Origin: an uncultured Roseobacter sp.
GTDB taxonomy: Bacteria; Pseudomonadota; Alphaproteobacteria; Rhodobacterales; Rhodobacteraceae
DNA length: 64,000 nucleotides
Reading direction: 5' to 3'
NCBI RefSeq assembly: GCF_947491795.1
Contig: NZ_CANLKW010000002.1
Location: 422,001-486,000 of the forward strand
Below the pieces are notes generated by a model that saw nothing but the letters and a program-made list of their open reading frames with translations, searched no databases and was not told the DNA's origin. How positions within the stretch are numbered: the first letter of the stretch is position 1; each line of letters starts with the position of its first letter. Position numbers and translations under genes: made by a program. This document shows, piece after piece, positions 27,698-35,789 of the stretch.

Positions 27698-28872
27698 CCC
27701 GGGCTCATTCCACGCAGGCGCTCGGACCGGCGTCTGAGCATTTCCACGACTGTCAGCAGTGCGATTGAGATGATCACGAGGATTGTAGCGACGGCCAGGA
27801 TGGTCGGGCTGATCTGTTCGCGCAGACCGGTGAACATCTGCCAGGGCAGTGTTTTCTGACCGGCAGAGCCGACAAAGAGCACAACCACCACCTCGTCAAA
27901 GGAGGTGATAAAGGCAAAGAGCCCACCGGAAATCACACCGGGGAGAATGAGCGGCATCTGTACCCGGAAAAATGTGGTGACCGGATTAGCCCCCATGTTC
28001 GCCGCCGCGCGCGTCAGCGAATTGTCAAAACCCACCAGTGTCGCTGTGACGGTGATGATCACAAAAGGAATACCCAGGGCGGCATGTGCCAGAACAACGC
28101 CGACGTATGTGCCCTGCAGACCAATACGGCTGTAGAAAAAGTACATACCCGCCGCAGAGATGATCAGTGGCACGATCATCGGTGAAATCAGGATTGCCAT
28201 GATCGCACGGCGGAATGGCACATGCGGCTGGCTGAGGCCGATGGCGGCCAGAGTGCCAAAGCTGACGGACAGCAGCGTCGCTGCGGGCGCGATTTTAACC
28301 GAGTTCGCCAGTGCACCCTGCCAGTCGGAGTTTGTAAAGAAATCCTCGTAATGCTTGAGCGAGTAACCCGCCGGGTCAAACCGCAGCATTTCCGGGGTAA
28401 AAGTGAAGAAGTCCTGTGCGTTGAACGACAGGGGCATCACCACAATGATCGGCGTGATCAGGAACACCAGGATAGCGCCGCAGATGACCCGAAAGGAGAA
28501 ATGCCACAGTACCTGCCCCGGCGTCAGATAGGGTGCCAGATAGGCCCGGTACCGCCCCTCGTAGAGCCAGAAGCTGAACCAGCCGAAAAACCAGCCAAAG
28601 GCCGCGCCGATGATGCCCGCAGGCAGGCCGCCAACGGCAAACCCGGCAACAGCGCAAAGCACCAGAAGACCCCAGCGGCCGGGCTTTTCAGCCTTGATGA
28701 CCTGCGTCAGCAGAAAGGCGGCAGTGGCCATGATCAGCGCGCCGCCGAGAATACCCAGCAGCGTGCTGCCCTGGGCGGTGCCCACGAACATGCCCGCGAT
28801 AGCACCGCCAGCGGCGACCACCGGCACATAAAAAGAAACGGGTGTGCGGGAAATCGGTGTCAGAGCAGCCAT
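27694..28872 (-). CDS. ABC transporter permease, PotC type, with extra N-terminal membrane module
   Basis: Inner-membrane permease of 392 residues. From about residue 125 on it is a normal PotC-like protein with the EAA-type loop (LTRAAANMGANPVTTFFRVQMP) that docks on the ATPase. Before that sits an additional stretch of some 120 residues with three or four hydrophobic segments, not found in E. coli PotC. It begins four bases after the partner permease stops and is translationally linked to the LprI-like gene. Together with the ATPase and binding protein upstream it forms a polyamine-type importer; the substrate is inferred from family only. Confidence 0.85.
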   Translation of the reverse strand: MAALTPISRTPVSFYVPVVAAGGAIAGMFVGTAQGSTLLGILGGALIMATAAFLLTQVIKAEKPGRWGLLVLCAVAGFAVGGLPAGIIGAAFGWFFGWFSFWLYEGRYRAYLAPYLTPGQVLWHFSFRVICGAILVFLITPIIVVMPLSFNAQDFFTFTPEMLRFDPAGYSLKHYEDFFTNSDWQGALANSVKIAPAATLLSVSFGTLAAIGLSQPHVPFRRAIMAILISPMIVPLIISAAGMYFFYSRIGLQGTYVGVVLAHAALGIPFVIITVTATLVGFDNSLTRAAANMGANPVTTFFRVQMPLILPGVISGGLFAFITSFDEVVVVLFVGSAGQKTLPWQMFTGLREQISPTILAVATILVIISIALLTVVEMLRRRSERLRGMSPG

Positions 28873-28876
28873 TGTC

Positions 28877-30517
28877 TCAGCCTCCCAGCTTCACGTTATC
28901 GATGCCGACGATACGGTCATAGGCCCAGTAGAGGCCCAGCACCACGGCCAGCAGGATGGCCCCGAGTGCCGCAGCCAGACCCCAGTTGAGAGAACTGGAA
29001 ATGTGATAGGCAATCCGGTTGGAGATGAATGTCCCCGTCGTGCCGCCGACCAGTTCCGGGGTGATGTAGTAGCCGATGGCCAGAATGAACACGAGGATCG
29101 AACCCGCGCCGATGCCCGGCACTGATTGCGGAAAATAGACCCGCCAGAAGGCCGTCCAGTTGGTTGCCCCCAGAGACTTTGCTGCGCGCAGGTAAGTCGG
29201 CGGAATTGTTTTCATCACGGAATAGAGCGGCAGGATCATGAAAGGCAGCAGGATGTGGGTCATCGCGATGATCGTACCCGTCTGGTTGTTGATCAGTGCC
29301 AGACGGCTGTCGTCGGCAACGACACCGAGCCACACAAGCGTGTCGTTGATCACGCCCTGTTGCTGCAGCATGACCTTCCAGGCGGATGTCCGCACCAGCA
29401 GCGACGTCCAGAATGGCAGCAGCACCAGGATCATCAGCAGATTGGCTGTGCGCGCCGGCAGGTTCGCAAGGATCCACGCGACCGGATAGCCCAGCAGGAT
29501 ACAGCTGCAGGTGATTGCCATGGACATGATGAACGTCCGGATGAACAGTTTGATATAGAGTTGTTCGTTCTCCGGACGCATCTCTGCGCCATCGAGGCCC
29601 TTTTTCATGTCCACGGCGTTCAGGAAGTAGCCGCTGGTGAATTCCGGGCTGTAGGTCTGTATGGTCTGCCAGACCTCTATATTGTGCCAGTCCTCGTCAA
29701 TGTCCTCAAATGCGGCGGTGAAATCCACAACCTCAAAGTCTGCTGCAAGCGCCGCAGCCTCCTGCAATTCTGTGGCGCCGGGCCCTGAATAGCCGGACAC
29801 GTCGGCACCTGCAGACAGGTCTTCGTAAAGCGCGGAATACACAATGGCCCAGGGGTCTTCGCTGAGCAGATTGTCTTCGTCTTCGTTCTGTACGAAATCG
29901 GCGAAAATAGCGTAAGTGGCAGCTGTTTCGGGCAGCAGTGCCGAAAGTTCCGCGCGTATCTCAAAGGCGGGCTGTGCGCTGCCACTGTCTTCGTTCCAGC
30001 TGGACTGGGCGGTCATCCAGCTGTCAGATCCCAGCAGGGCGTTCCAGTTTTCACCCTTTTTCCAGAAGCTGTTCAGGTCTTCGAACTGATCCTGATAAAC
30101 TTCGCCCATGTCATCAACACGGCGTCCGGATTTACGGAAAAGCGAGGAAACGCCTGTCAGCTCATAGTTCAGACGGGAGCCCAGACGCGTATGCAGCTTG
30201 CGTTCCTGCGCGATGAATATGTCCTTGTAGAGCGATTCAAAAATTGCCGGACCGGGCAACTCGCCACTGTCCCCGTCCCAGTCAGCCAGTTCGGCAGTGG
30301 TGCGCGGAAGTGTGTCAGAGACGATCTGGTTTTCAATCGAGCGGAACAGCATATCCGCGATCGGCGCGATAAAGGTGACCAGAACAAAGATCAGCAGGGG
30401 CGCGATCAGCATCAGCGCGCGCAGCTTCTGGCGGCGCAGGGCACGGTTCAGACTGGTTTTCAGCGGCGTACCATCGGCAGCCATCATAGGGCCGCTGTGT
30501 TCAGCAGTGTCGGTCAT
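28877..30517 (-). CDS. ABC transporter permease, PotB type, with a large periplasmic insertion
   Basis: Inner-membrane permease of 546 residues, nearly twice the size of E. coli PotB. TM1 lies at residues 33-57, and the remaining membrane segments begin near residue 322 (KLFIRTFIMSMAITC). Between them, residues 61-318 form an acidic, tryptophan-containing soluble domain that must face the periplasm. The C-terminal part is standard, with the EAA loop YLRAAKSLGATNWTAFWRVYFP. The start overlaps the DUF1330 stop by four bases (ATGA). It is a real in-frame insertion: no frameshift or stop is present. Family is sure; insertion function unknown. Confidence 0.88.
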   Translation of the reverse strand: MTDTAEHSGPMMAADGTPLKTSLNRALRRQKLRALMLIAPLLIFVLVTFIAPIADMLFRSIENQIVSDTLPRTTAELADWDGDSGELPGPAIFESLYKDIFIAQERKLHTRLGSRLNYELTGVSSLFRKSGRRVDDMGEVYQDQFEDLNSFWKKGENWNALLGSDSWMTAQSSWNEDSGSAQPAFEIRAELSALLPETAATYAIFADFVQNEDEDNLLSEDPWAIVYSALYEDLSAGADVSGYSGPGATELQEAAALAADFEVVDFTAAFEDIDEDWHNIEVWQTIQTYSPEFTSGYFLNAVDMKKGLDGAEMRPENEQLYIKLFIRTFIMSMAITCSCILLGYPVAWILANLPARTANLLMILVLLPFWTSLLVRTSAWKVMLQQQGVINDTLVWLGVVADDSRLALINNQTGTIIAMTHILLPFMILPLYSVMKTIPPTYLRAAKSLGATNWTAFWRVYFPQSVPGIGAGSILVFILAIGYYITPELVGGTTGTFISNRIAYHISSSLNWGLAAALGAILLAVVLGLYWAYDRIVGIDNVKLGG

Positions 30518-30804
30518 TCAACACCCTCCACGACGATAATTGTACTGTCCGCATTCTGGCGCCGGATTTCGGCAACCTCCTGATACTCGGGGTCGTTATA
30601 GGCGGCGAGAGCTGCCTCATAAGACGGGAATTCCATAACGACATGCCGGTCATGGGCTGTGCCCTCCATGACCTGGGACTGTCCGCCGCGGATCACAAAC
30701 ACACCACCCAGATTTTTCAGGATCGGCGTGTCCCTGACAATGTACTCTTTGTACGCCTCGGGGTTTCTCACGGTGACATGGGCGATGATGTAGCCTTTGG
30801 GCAT
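30514..30804 (-). CDS. DUF1330 protein within the ABC transporter operon
   Basis: Small cytosolic protein of 96 residues. KGYIIAHVTVRNPEAYKEY at the start and RHVVMEFPSYEAALAAYNDPEYQ in the middle are typical of DUF1330, a ferredoxin-like alpha-beta barrel family. No enzyme function is firmly established for it. It lies between the binding-protein gene (72-base gap) and the PotB-type permease, overlapping the latter by four bases, so it is made together with the transporter. It may act on the imported compound, which is an inference from position only. Confidence 0.82.
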   Translation of the reverse strand: MPKGYIIAHVTVRNPEAYKEYIVRDTPILKNLGGVFVIRGGQSQVMEGTAHDRHVVMEFPSYEAALAAYNDPEYQEVAEIRRQNADSTIIVVEGVE

Positions 30805-30876
30805 GGTCAGGTCCTTTTGCAGGGAAGAAGGGGCAGCGTGCCGCCCCTCCCGTATTTTCAGCTCAGCAGACTGCGC

Positions 30877-31983
30877 TTATTGCGCCAGCCATGCCTGGAA
30901 CTTCGCGTCGATGTCGTCGCGATAGTCAGCCCAGAACTCGTAGTTGTAGAGGAACGTGTTCTTGGCGTTGTTCGGATCGGTTGGCATGTGAGGCGCCATA
31001 TCGATGCCCAGCTCCGCGTGCTGTCCGACCAGCGGTGCAGAAGAAGCACGTGCCGGGCCGTAGCTGATGTATTTGGACTGGTCTGCCAGACGCTGTGTGT
31101 CTGTGGCAAAGTAGATGTAGTCCAGTGCACGGGCTTTGCGCTCATCGCTCAGACCGGCGGGAATGATCCAGCCGTCAAGGTCGAACACCTGCGCGTCCCA
31201 GAGCATGCCAACGGGCTGGTTCTGCTCTTCGATGACCGAGAAGAGACGACCGTTATATGTCGAACCCATGACGATCTCGCCGTCTGCCAGCAGCTGGGGC
31301 GTATCCGCACCGGCCGACCACCAGATCACGTCGTCTTTGATCGTTGCCAGTTTGTCGAGCGCCTGTTGCTGACCTTCGTCTGTTTCCAGAACGTCATAGA
31401 CTTCTTCTTTGGCAACACCGTCACAGAGCAGCGCCCATTCCATGTTGTTGATCGGGCGCTTTTCCAGCGCGCGTTTGCCAGGGTAGGCGTCGGTGTCGAA
31501 GAGCGCGCAGATGGATGTCGGCGCAGTATCGCCAACCATATCTGTGCGGTAGCCGACTGTCGTGGAGTACACGATCTGCGGGATGAAGCAGTCAGAGACG
31601 ATCAGGTCGCCAAAGTCATCCTCGGCGGATGTGCCGTCAGGTGCGGGTGCCAGGTGCTCATCAGGGTCGATTTCCATCGCCAGACCTTCGTCACACAGAC
31701 GGATCGCATCGGCCGCAACAACGTCAACAACGTCCCAGGTGACGTTGCCCGCTTCGTTCATGGCGCGCAGTTTGGCTACGGCTTCAGCCGAGCTTTCGTC
31801 ATTGATGATGTTGACGCCTGTCTTTTCCATATAGGGGTTGTGATAGGCTTGCTGCTGCGAATTGGAGTAGGCTCCGCCCCAGCTGACGATTGTCATTTCG
31901 CTGGCCATATGGCCGTCTGCGGACACCATGCCGGCTGCAACTGTCAGCGCGGTCGTGGCAAGCAGTGTCTTGGTGAGTTTCAT
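30877..31983 (-). CDS. Periplasmic substrate-binding protein, PotD-like (polyamine type)
   Basis: Periplasmic binding protein of 368 residues with a Sec signal peptide ending near VSADG (residue 23). The N-terminal MTIVSWGGAYSNSQQQA block and later WWSAGADTPQLLADGEI are typical of the spermidine/putrescine-type solute-binding family. It probably delivers a polyamine or related amine to the two enlarged permeases encoded just downstream. The gene follows the ATPase gene after 117 bases that contain a hairpin, an arrangement often seen when the binding protein is needed in excess. Substrate cannot be fixed from sequence. Confidence 0.85.
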   Translation of the reverse strand: MKLTKTLLATTALTVAAGMVSADGHMASEMTIVSWGGAYSNSQQQAYHNPYMEKTGVNIINDESSAEAVAKLRAMNEAGNVTWDVVDVVAADAIRLCDEGLAMEIDPDEHLAPAPDGTSAEDDFGDLIVSDCFIPQIVYSTTVGYRTDMVGDTAPTSICALFDTDAYPGKRALEKRPINNMEWALLCDGVAKEEVYDVLETDEGQQQALDKLATIKDDVIWWSAGADTPQLLADGEIVMGSTYNGRLFSVIEEQNQPVGMLWDAQVFDLDGWIIPAGLSDERKARALDYIYFATDTQRLADQSKYISYGPARASSAPLVGQHAELGIDMAPHMPTDPNNAKNTFLYNYEFWADYRDDIDAKFQAWLAQ

Positions 31984-32061
31984 TTGTAGTCTCCCAGTTT
32001 TTTATCCCGTCTGGTGTTTTGTCGGGCGGGGGCAACGGGTCTGACCTCCGCCTCTTTTCCA

Positions 32062-32081
32062 TCGTGTCTGGTGAGACACGA
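32062..32081 (-). other. Intercistronic hairpin between ATPase and binding-protein genes
   Basis: TCGTGTCT (32062-32069) is the inverse of AGACACGA (32074-32081) around a four-base loop: an eight-pair perfect stem. No T tract follows on the minus strand, so it is more likely an mRNA-stability or processing element than a full terminator. Confidence 0.45.
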
Positions 32082-32100
32082 CATCTCATTGGCGCAGCGC

Positions 32101-33201
32101 TCAGGAGTCGAGCGCGCGGCAATCCTCTGGCAGCCAGCCGATTTCAATCTGCTGGCCGGGTTTCAGGCGTTCCACGTCAGGCGCGTTTCGTGTTTTGATC
32201 ACAAACTCATCTGTGCCCGCCACGCGAAGGCGGGTACGGAAAATATCGCCCATGTAGATGAATTCCAGCACTTCGGCCTTGAGTGTATGCGCATCAGGGC
32301 TGAGACGATCTTTGTTGTATTCCACACGCTCAGGCCGGATTGAAACGCGCGTGCGGTCGCCGGCGGCTGTGACGTTTACGGGCTTGGCGTCGATCAGTTC
32401 ACCGCCGTCCAGCTGAACAAGGCAGCTGTCGCCTTTGATCTCTTTAACAACGCCTTCCAGCGTGTTGTTCTCGCCGATGAACTGCGCAACAAAGCTGTTT
32501 TCCGGCTCTTCATAAAGCTTGTCCGGCGGTGCCAGCTGCTGGATGCGCCCATCGTCGAAAACCGCAACGCGGTCGGACATGGTCAGTGCCTCTGTCTGGT
32601 CGTGCGTCACATATACCACGGTAATGCCCAGATCATGCGCCAGATTGGTAATCTCGAACTGCAGGGTTTCGCGGAGTTGTTTGTCCAGGGCACCCAGTGG
32701 TTCATCCATCAGAACCAGCTCGGGTTCAAATACCAGGGCGCGCGCCAGGGCGACCCGCTGCTGCTGGCCGCCGGACATCTGCGCCGGTCGCCTGCCACCA
32801 AAGGCCCCCATCTGCACCATATCGAGCGCGCGTTTTACCTTTTCCTCGCGCTCGGATTTGCCCATTTTGCGAACTTCGAGCGGGAAGGACAGGTTTTCGG
32901 CAACGGTCATATGCGGGAACAGAGCATAGTTCTGAAACACCATGCCAATGCCGCGTTTGTGCGGAGGGATGTTGTTGATCGACTGCCCGTCGAGACGAAT
33001 GTCGCCATGCGTTGCGGTCTCAAAGCCTGCGAGCATCATCAGGCAGGTTGTTTTTCCAGACCCTGATGGCCCGAGCATGGTCAGAAACTCGCCCTTTGGC
33101 ATAAACAGGTTGAGATCTTTTACGACGAGGTTCTCACCGTCATAGCTTTTCTGAACCCGCTCGAATTCAACGAACGCGTCTGCATTGCTTGTGTCTGCCA
33201 C
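32101..33201 (-). CDS. ABC transporter ATP-binding protein, PotA type
   Basis: ATPase of 366 residues energising the adjacent polyamine-type importer. Walker A is GPSGSGKTT, the signature is MSGGQQQRVALARAL, Walker B is LVLMDEPLGALD, and a C-terminal TOBE domain covers about residues 290-360. I chose a GTG start at 33201, giving VADTSNADAF as the first residues, because GGGAG sits seven bases before it; an ATG 13 codons upstream has no such site. First gene of the minus-strand transporter operon. The 263 bases upstream hold its promoter, though no specific boxes stand out. Confidence 0.9.
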   Translation of the reverse strand: MADTSNADAFVEFERVQKSYDGENLVVKDLNLFMPKGEFLTMLGPSGSGKTTCLMMLAGFETATHGDIRLDGQSINNIPPHKRGIGMVFQNYALFPHMTVAENLSFPLEVRKMGKSEREEKVKRALDMVQMGAFGGRRPAQMSGGQQQRVALARALVFEPELVLMDEPLGALDKQLRETLQFEITNLAHDLGITVVYVTHDQTEALTMSDRVAVFDDGRIQQLAPPDKLYEEPENSFVAQFIGENNTLEGVVKEIKGDSCLVQLDGGELIDAKPVNVTAAGDRTRVSIRPERVEYNKDRLSPDAHTLKAEVLEFIYMGDIFRTRLRVAGTDEFVIKTRNAPDVERLKPGQQIEIGWLPEDCRALDS

Positions 33202-33424
33202 TTGTGGCTCCCCGTGTTTTCCCTTGGCGGTTAACCGCACTCATTTGCGCGTTAGCTAACAACAGTGTGGCGTCCGAGCGCAAGCAATTAGCCATGTCAG
33301 AGGGTGCTGAAGTGCGAATTACGATGAAAGCACTGAATTTCAGCCATTTTCAGGCCATTCGATGCGCTCAGTTCGCCAAATCGGGAAAATCTCCTCCGAA
33401 GCCGCGCCTGCGCAAAACGGCGAA

Positions 33425-33447
33425 TCCACGGGCCGGGAGCCCGTGGA
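33425..33447 (-). terminator. Strong hairpin after the aminotransferase gene
   Basis: TCCACGGGC (33425-33433) and GCCCGTGGA (33439-33447) form a perfect nine-pair stem with a five-base loop, 17 bases past the aminotransferase stop on the minus strand. The following sequence, TTCGCCGTTTT, is only weakly T-rich. It probably ends the aminotransferase transcript. Confidence 0.6.
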
Positions 33448-33464
33448 CAGATCAGAAGCCTTCT

Positions 33465-34862
33465 TCAGGAAGCTGCTTTCAGCAGGCCTTCTTTCCGGGC
33501 TGCGGCATATGTTTCGTCCAGCGCCGTGCGTGCACGCTGCATGAATGTCGCAATCTCTTCGGGCGTGATGACCAGTGGCGGAGAAATGATCATGCGGTCG
33601 CCAACGTGGCGCATGACAAGGTTGTTGGCAAAACAGCGTTCGCGGCACATGAAACCGATCGTGCCAGCATCGCCCGCAAACTTTGCGCGGCTTTCCTTGT
33701 GCGGGGTCAGCGGCAGCGATGCCATCATGCCCTGGATATTCAGGCCGCCGACCAGCGGATGATCCAGAAGACCCTCCAGGCCGGATTTCAGCGCGGGTGC
33801 TGCAACGTTTCTGACGTGATCCAGAATGTTTTCTTCCTGCAGAATACGCAGATTTTCCAGGGCAACCGCAGCGGCGACCGGATGGCCGGAATAGGTATAG
33901 CCGTGGTTGAACTCGGTTGCGCCGATCACCCGGGCCACCTCATCGCAGACGATGGATCCACCGATCGGCTGGTAGCCGGAACTCAGCCCCTTGGCGATTG
34001 TCATGATATGCGGGCGGATGTTCATCGTCTGGCTGCCAAACCAGTTGCCCGTGCGCCCAAAGCCGCAGATGACCTCATCCGCGATCAGCAGAATTTCGTA
34101 TTTGTCGCAGATCCGCTGAATTTCCGGCCAGTACGTGTCCGGCGCCACCACAACACCGCCAGCGCCCTGCACCGGTTCGGCAATAAAGGCGGCAACATTC
34201 TCTTCACCCAGTTCGCCGATCTTTTGCTCAAGCTCGCGGGCGCGGGCCAGACCGAACTCTTCCGGCGTCATGTCACCACCCTCGGCCCACCAGTCCGGCT
34301 GGCCAATGTGATGAATGCCCGGGATCGGCATACCGCCCTGTTCGTGCATATAGGTCATGCCACCAAGACTGCCCGAGCCGACAGATGAGCCGTGATAGGC
34401 ATTTTTGCGGCCGATGATATGGGATTTCGAGGGCTTGCCCTTTTCAGCCCAATAGGTGCGGACCATGCGGATATTCGTGTCATTCGCTTCTGACCCTGAG
34501 CCGGCAAAAAACACATGGTTCATGCCTTCGGGTGCGAGCTTTGTTATCTCCTGTGCGAGCGCAATGGCAGGCACATGTGTCGTCATAAAGAAGGTGTTGT
34601 AGTAGGGCAGTTCCTGCATCTGGCGCGCGGCCACATCGGCCATCTCGGACCGTCCGTAGCCGATGTTCACACACCAGAGCCCGGCCATGCCGTCGAGGAT
34701 TTCATTGCCTTCGCTGTCCGTCAGCCAGACGCCTTTTGCGCGGGTGATGATCCGCGCACCCTTAGCCTCAAGTTCGTCGTTTGTCGTGAAGGGATGCATA
34801 TGGTGGGCTGCATCCAGCGCTTGCAACTGGGCGGTGGGCAGATGGTTTGTAATCGCGGGCAT
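33465..34862 (-). CDS. Class III PLP aminotransferase, probable putrescine/polyamine:pyruvate type
   Basis: Omega-aminotransferase of 465 residues. LWCVNIGYGR, FFAGSGSEANDTNIRMVR, AEPVQGAGGVVVAP, IADEVICGFGRTG and TIAKGLSSGYQP with PLP lysine Lys291 are the expected blocks. The overall pattern is close to SpuC-type polyamine:pyruvate aminotransferases, and beta-alanine or taurine transaminases are alternatives. Context favours polyamines: a GntR regulator and potFGHI with an amine oxidoreductase lie next to it. A palindrome centred on TGATCA lies 42 bases upstream of its start, probably the operator. Confidence 0.87.
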   Translation of the reverse strand: MPAITNHLPTAQLQALDAAHHMHPFTTNDELEAKGARIITRAKGVWLTDSEGNEILDGMAGLWCVNIGYGRSEMADVAARQMQELPYYNTFFMTTHVPAIALAQEITKLAPEGMNHVFFAGSGSEANDTNIRMVRTYWAEKGKPSKSHIIGRKNAYHGSSVGSGSLGGMTYMHEQGGMPIPGIHHIGQPDWWAEGGDMTPEEFGLARARELEQKIGELGEENVAAFIAEPVQGAGGVVVAPDTYWPEIQRICDKYEILLIADEVICGFGRTGNWFGSQTMNIRPHIMTIAKGLSSGYQPIGGSIVCDEVARVIGATEFNHGYTYSGHPVAAAVALENLRILQEENILDHVRNVAAPALKSGLEGLLDHPLVGGLNIQGMMASLPLTPHKESRAKFAGDAGTIGFMCRERCFANNLVMRHVGDRMIISPPLVITPEEIATFMQRARTALDETYAAARKEGLLKAAS

Positions 34863-34903
34863 GACATTTCCTGCAGTGTAGGGAAAAGGATGTTCTTTGT
34901 TAC

Positions 34904-34929
34904 CCGCAGAATATGATCAAATTTTGCGG
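34904..34929. promoter_or_regulatory. Candidate GntR operator upstream of the aminotransferase gene
   Basis: A 26-base dyad centred at 34916.5: CCGCA at the left end mirrors TGCGG at the right, with AAT / ATT inside and TGATCA at the centre; 11 of 13 positions are symmetric. It lies between the GntR gene stop and the aminotransferase start. A related palindrome lies upstream of potF (17 of 26 positions identical), which supports binding of one regulator at both. Confidence 0.65.
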
Positions 34930-34940
34930 AGTCAATCGAA

Positions 34941-35654
34941 TCACTGCGCCGGGGCGGTATCCGTCAGGGCGGCGCGGATCTGCAGCATTCCCTGTTCGAC
35001 ATCCTCTCCCAGTGCCCTCGACGCTGCTTCCGGATCGCCTTTCGCAAGGGCTTCCAGCAGTTCCACGTGTTTATCCGGCAGGTTTGCAGTGCCGAACCGT
35101 CCGCAGACCACACGCAGCGAGGGCCCGAACCGCAGCCACAGCCGGTCCGTCGTCGCCATCAGCACGGGCGCATCTGCTGCGGCATAGAGACAGGCGTGAA
35201 ACCTGTAATTGTGGGTCAGGTACCCTTTGATATCACCCTGTGAGATCGCTGTATTGAGCGCATCATCACAGGATTTCAGGTCTTCAATACAAGCGGATGT
35301 CATGCGCTCAGCTGCACGCCGGGCCAGTTCCGGTTCCAGCATTTTCCGCATAAAATCAAGCTGTTCAATGCAATTTTCTGTCAGTTCAGGCACGATGACC
35401 CGCCGGTTTCCCTGCATGCTGAGAGCGCCATTTGATGTCATGCGCCGGATTGCCTCGCGCACGGGCGTCATGCCCGCTCCCAGCCTTTCCGCCAGACCCT
35501 GAATCGTAACGGCCTGGCCCGGCGCAAGCTCTCCAAACAGGATCAGATCCCGCAGCTGCTCATAGACAGACTGGTGTGCAGGTGGTTTTGCGGCCCCTGT
35601 TGTCTGGCTGCCTGCCTCGTTTTTACGCATCATCTGCATCGTTGTTTCACTCAT
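34941..35654 (-). CDS. GntR-family (FadR-like) transcriptional regulator
   Basis: Regulator of 237 residues. The winged helix-turn-helix lies at about residues 28-92 (VYEQLRDLILFGELAPGQAV, then GMTPVREAIRRMTSNGAL), and the all-helical FCD ligand domain follows (HNYRFHACLYAAADAP contributes a metal-binding His). I chose MSETTMQ as start; forty codons open upstream would run through the potF operator. Placed between the aminotransferase and the divergent potFGHI operon, it most likely represses or activates both in response to a polyamine or a breakdown product. The ribosome site is weak, so the start could be a few codons later. Confidence 0.87.
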   Translation of the reverse strand: MSETTMQMMRKNEAGSQTTGAAKPPAHQSVYEQLRDLILFGELAPGQAVTIQGLAERLGAGMTPVREAIRRMTSNGALSMQGNRRVIVPELTENCIEQLDFMRKMLEPELARRAAERMTSACIEDLKSCDDALNTAISQGDIKGYLTHNYRFHACLYAAADAPVLMATTDRLWLRFGPSLRVVCGRFGTANLPDKHVELLEALAKGDPEAASRALGEDVEQGMLQIRAALTDTAPAQ

Positions 35655-35725
35655 TCCGGGCTCATCAGGCGGGCGCCTTGCACACCTCGCTCTCACATGA
35701 AAGCATAAAGTATCTTGCCCCATGA

Positions 35726-35751
35726 GGCAAAACTTGATCAAATTCGCTGGA
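35726..35751. promoter_or_regulatory. Candidate GntR operator upstream of potF
   Basis: Imperfect dyad centred at 35738.5 with the core AA-TTGATCAA-TT, sharing the ten-base run TGATCAAATT with the site before the aminotransferase gene. It lies 38 bases upstream of potF and within the gntR/potF divergent region, so it could control both directions. Confidence 0.6.
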
Positions 35752-35789
35752 ACCGGGGCCAACCCGGTCCGCACAAACGGGAGTAATCT

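Noticed and set aside
28877..30517. Long PotB-type gene as an artefact of a frameshift or fusion of two genes
   Set aside because: The frame is continuous, the inserted part has no start or ribosome site of its own, and the flanking membrane segments give exactly one permease.
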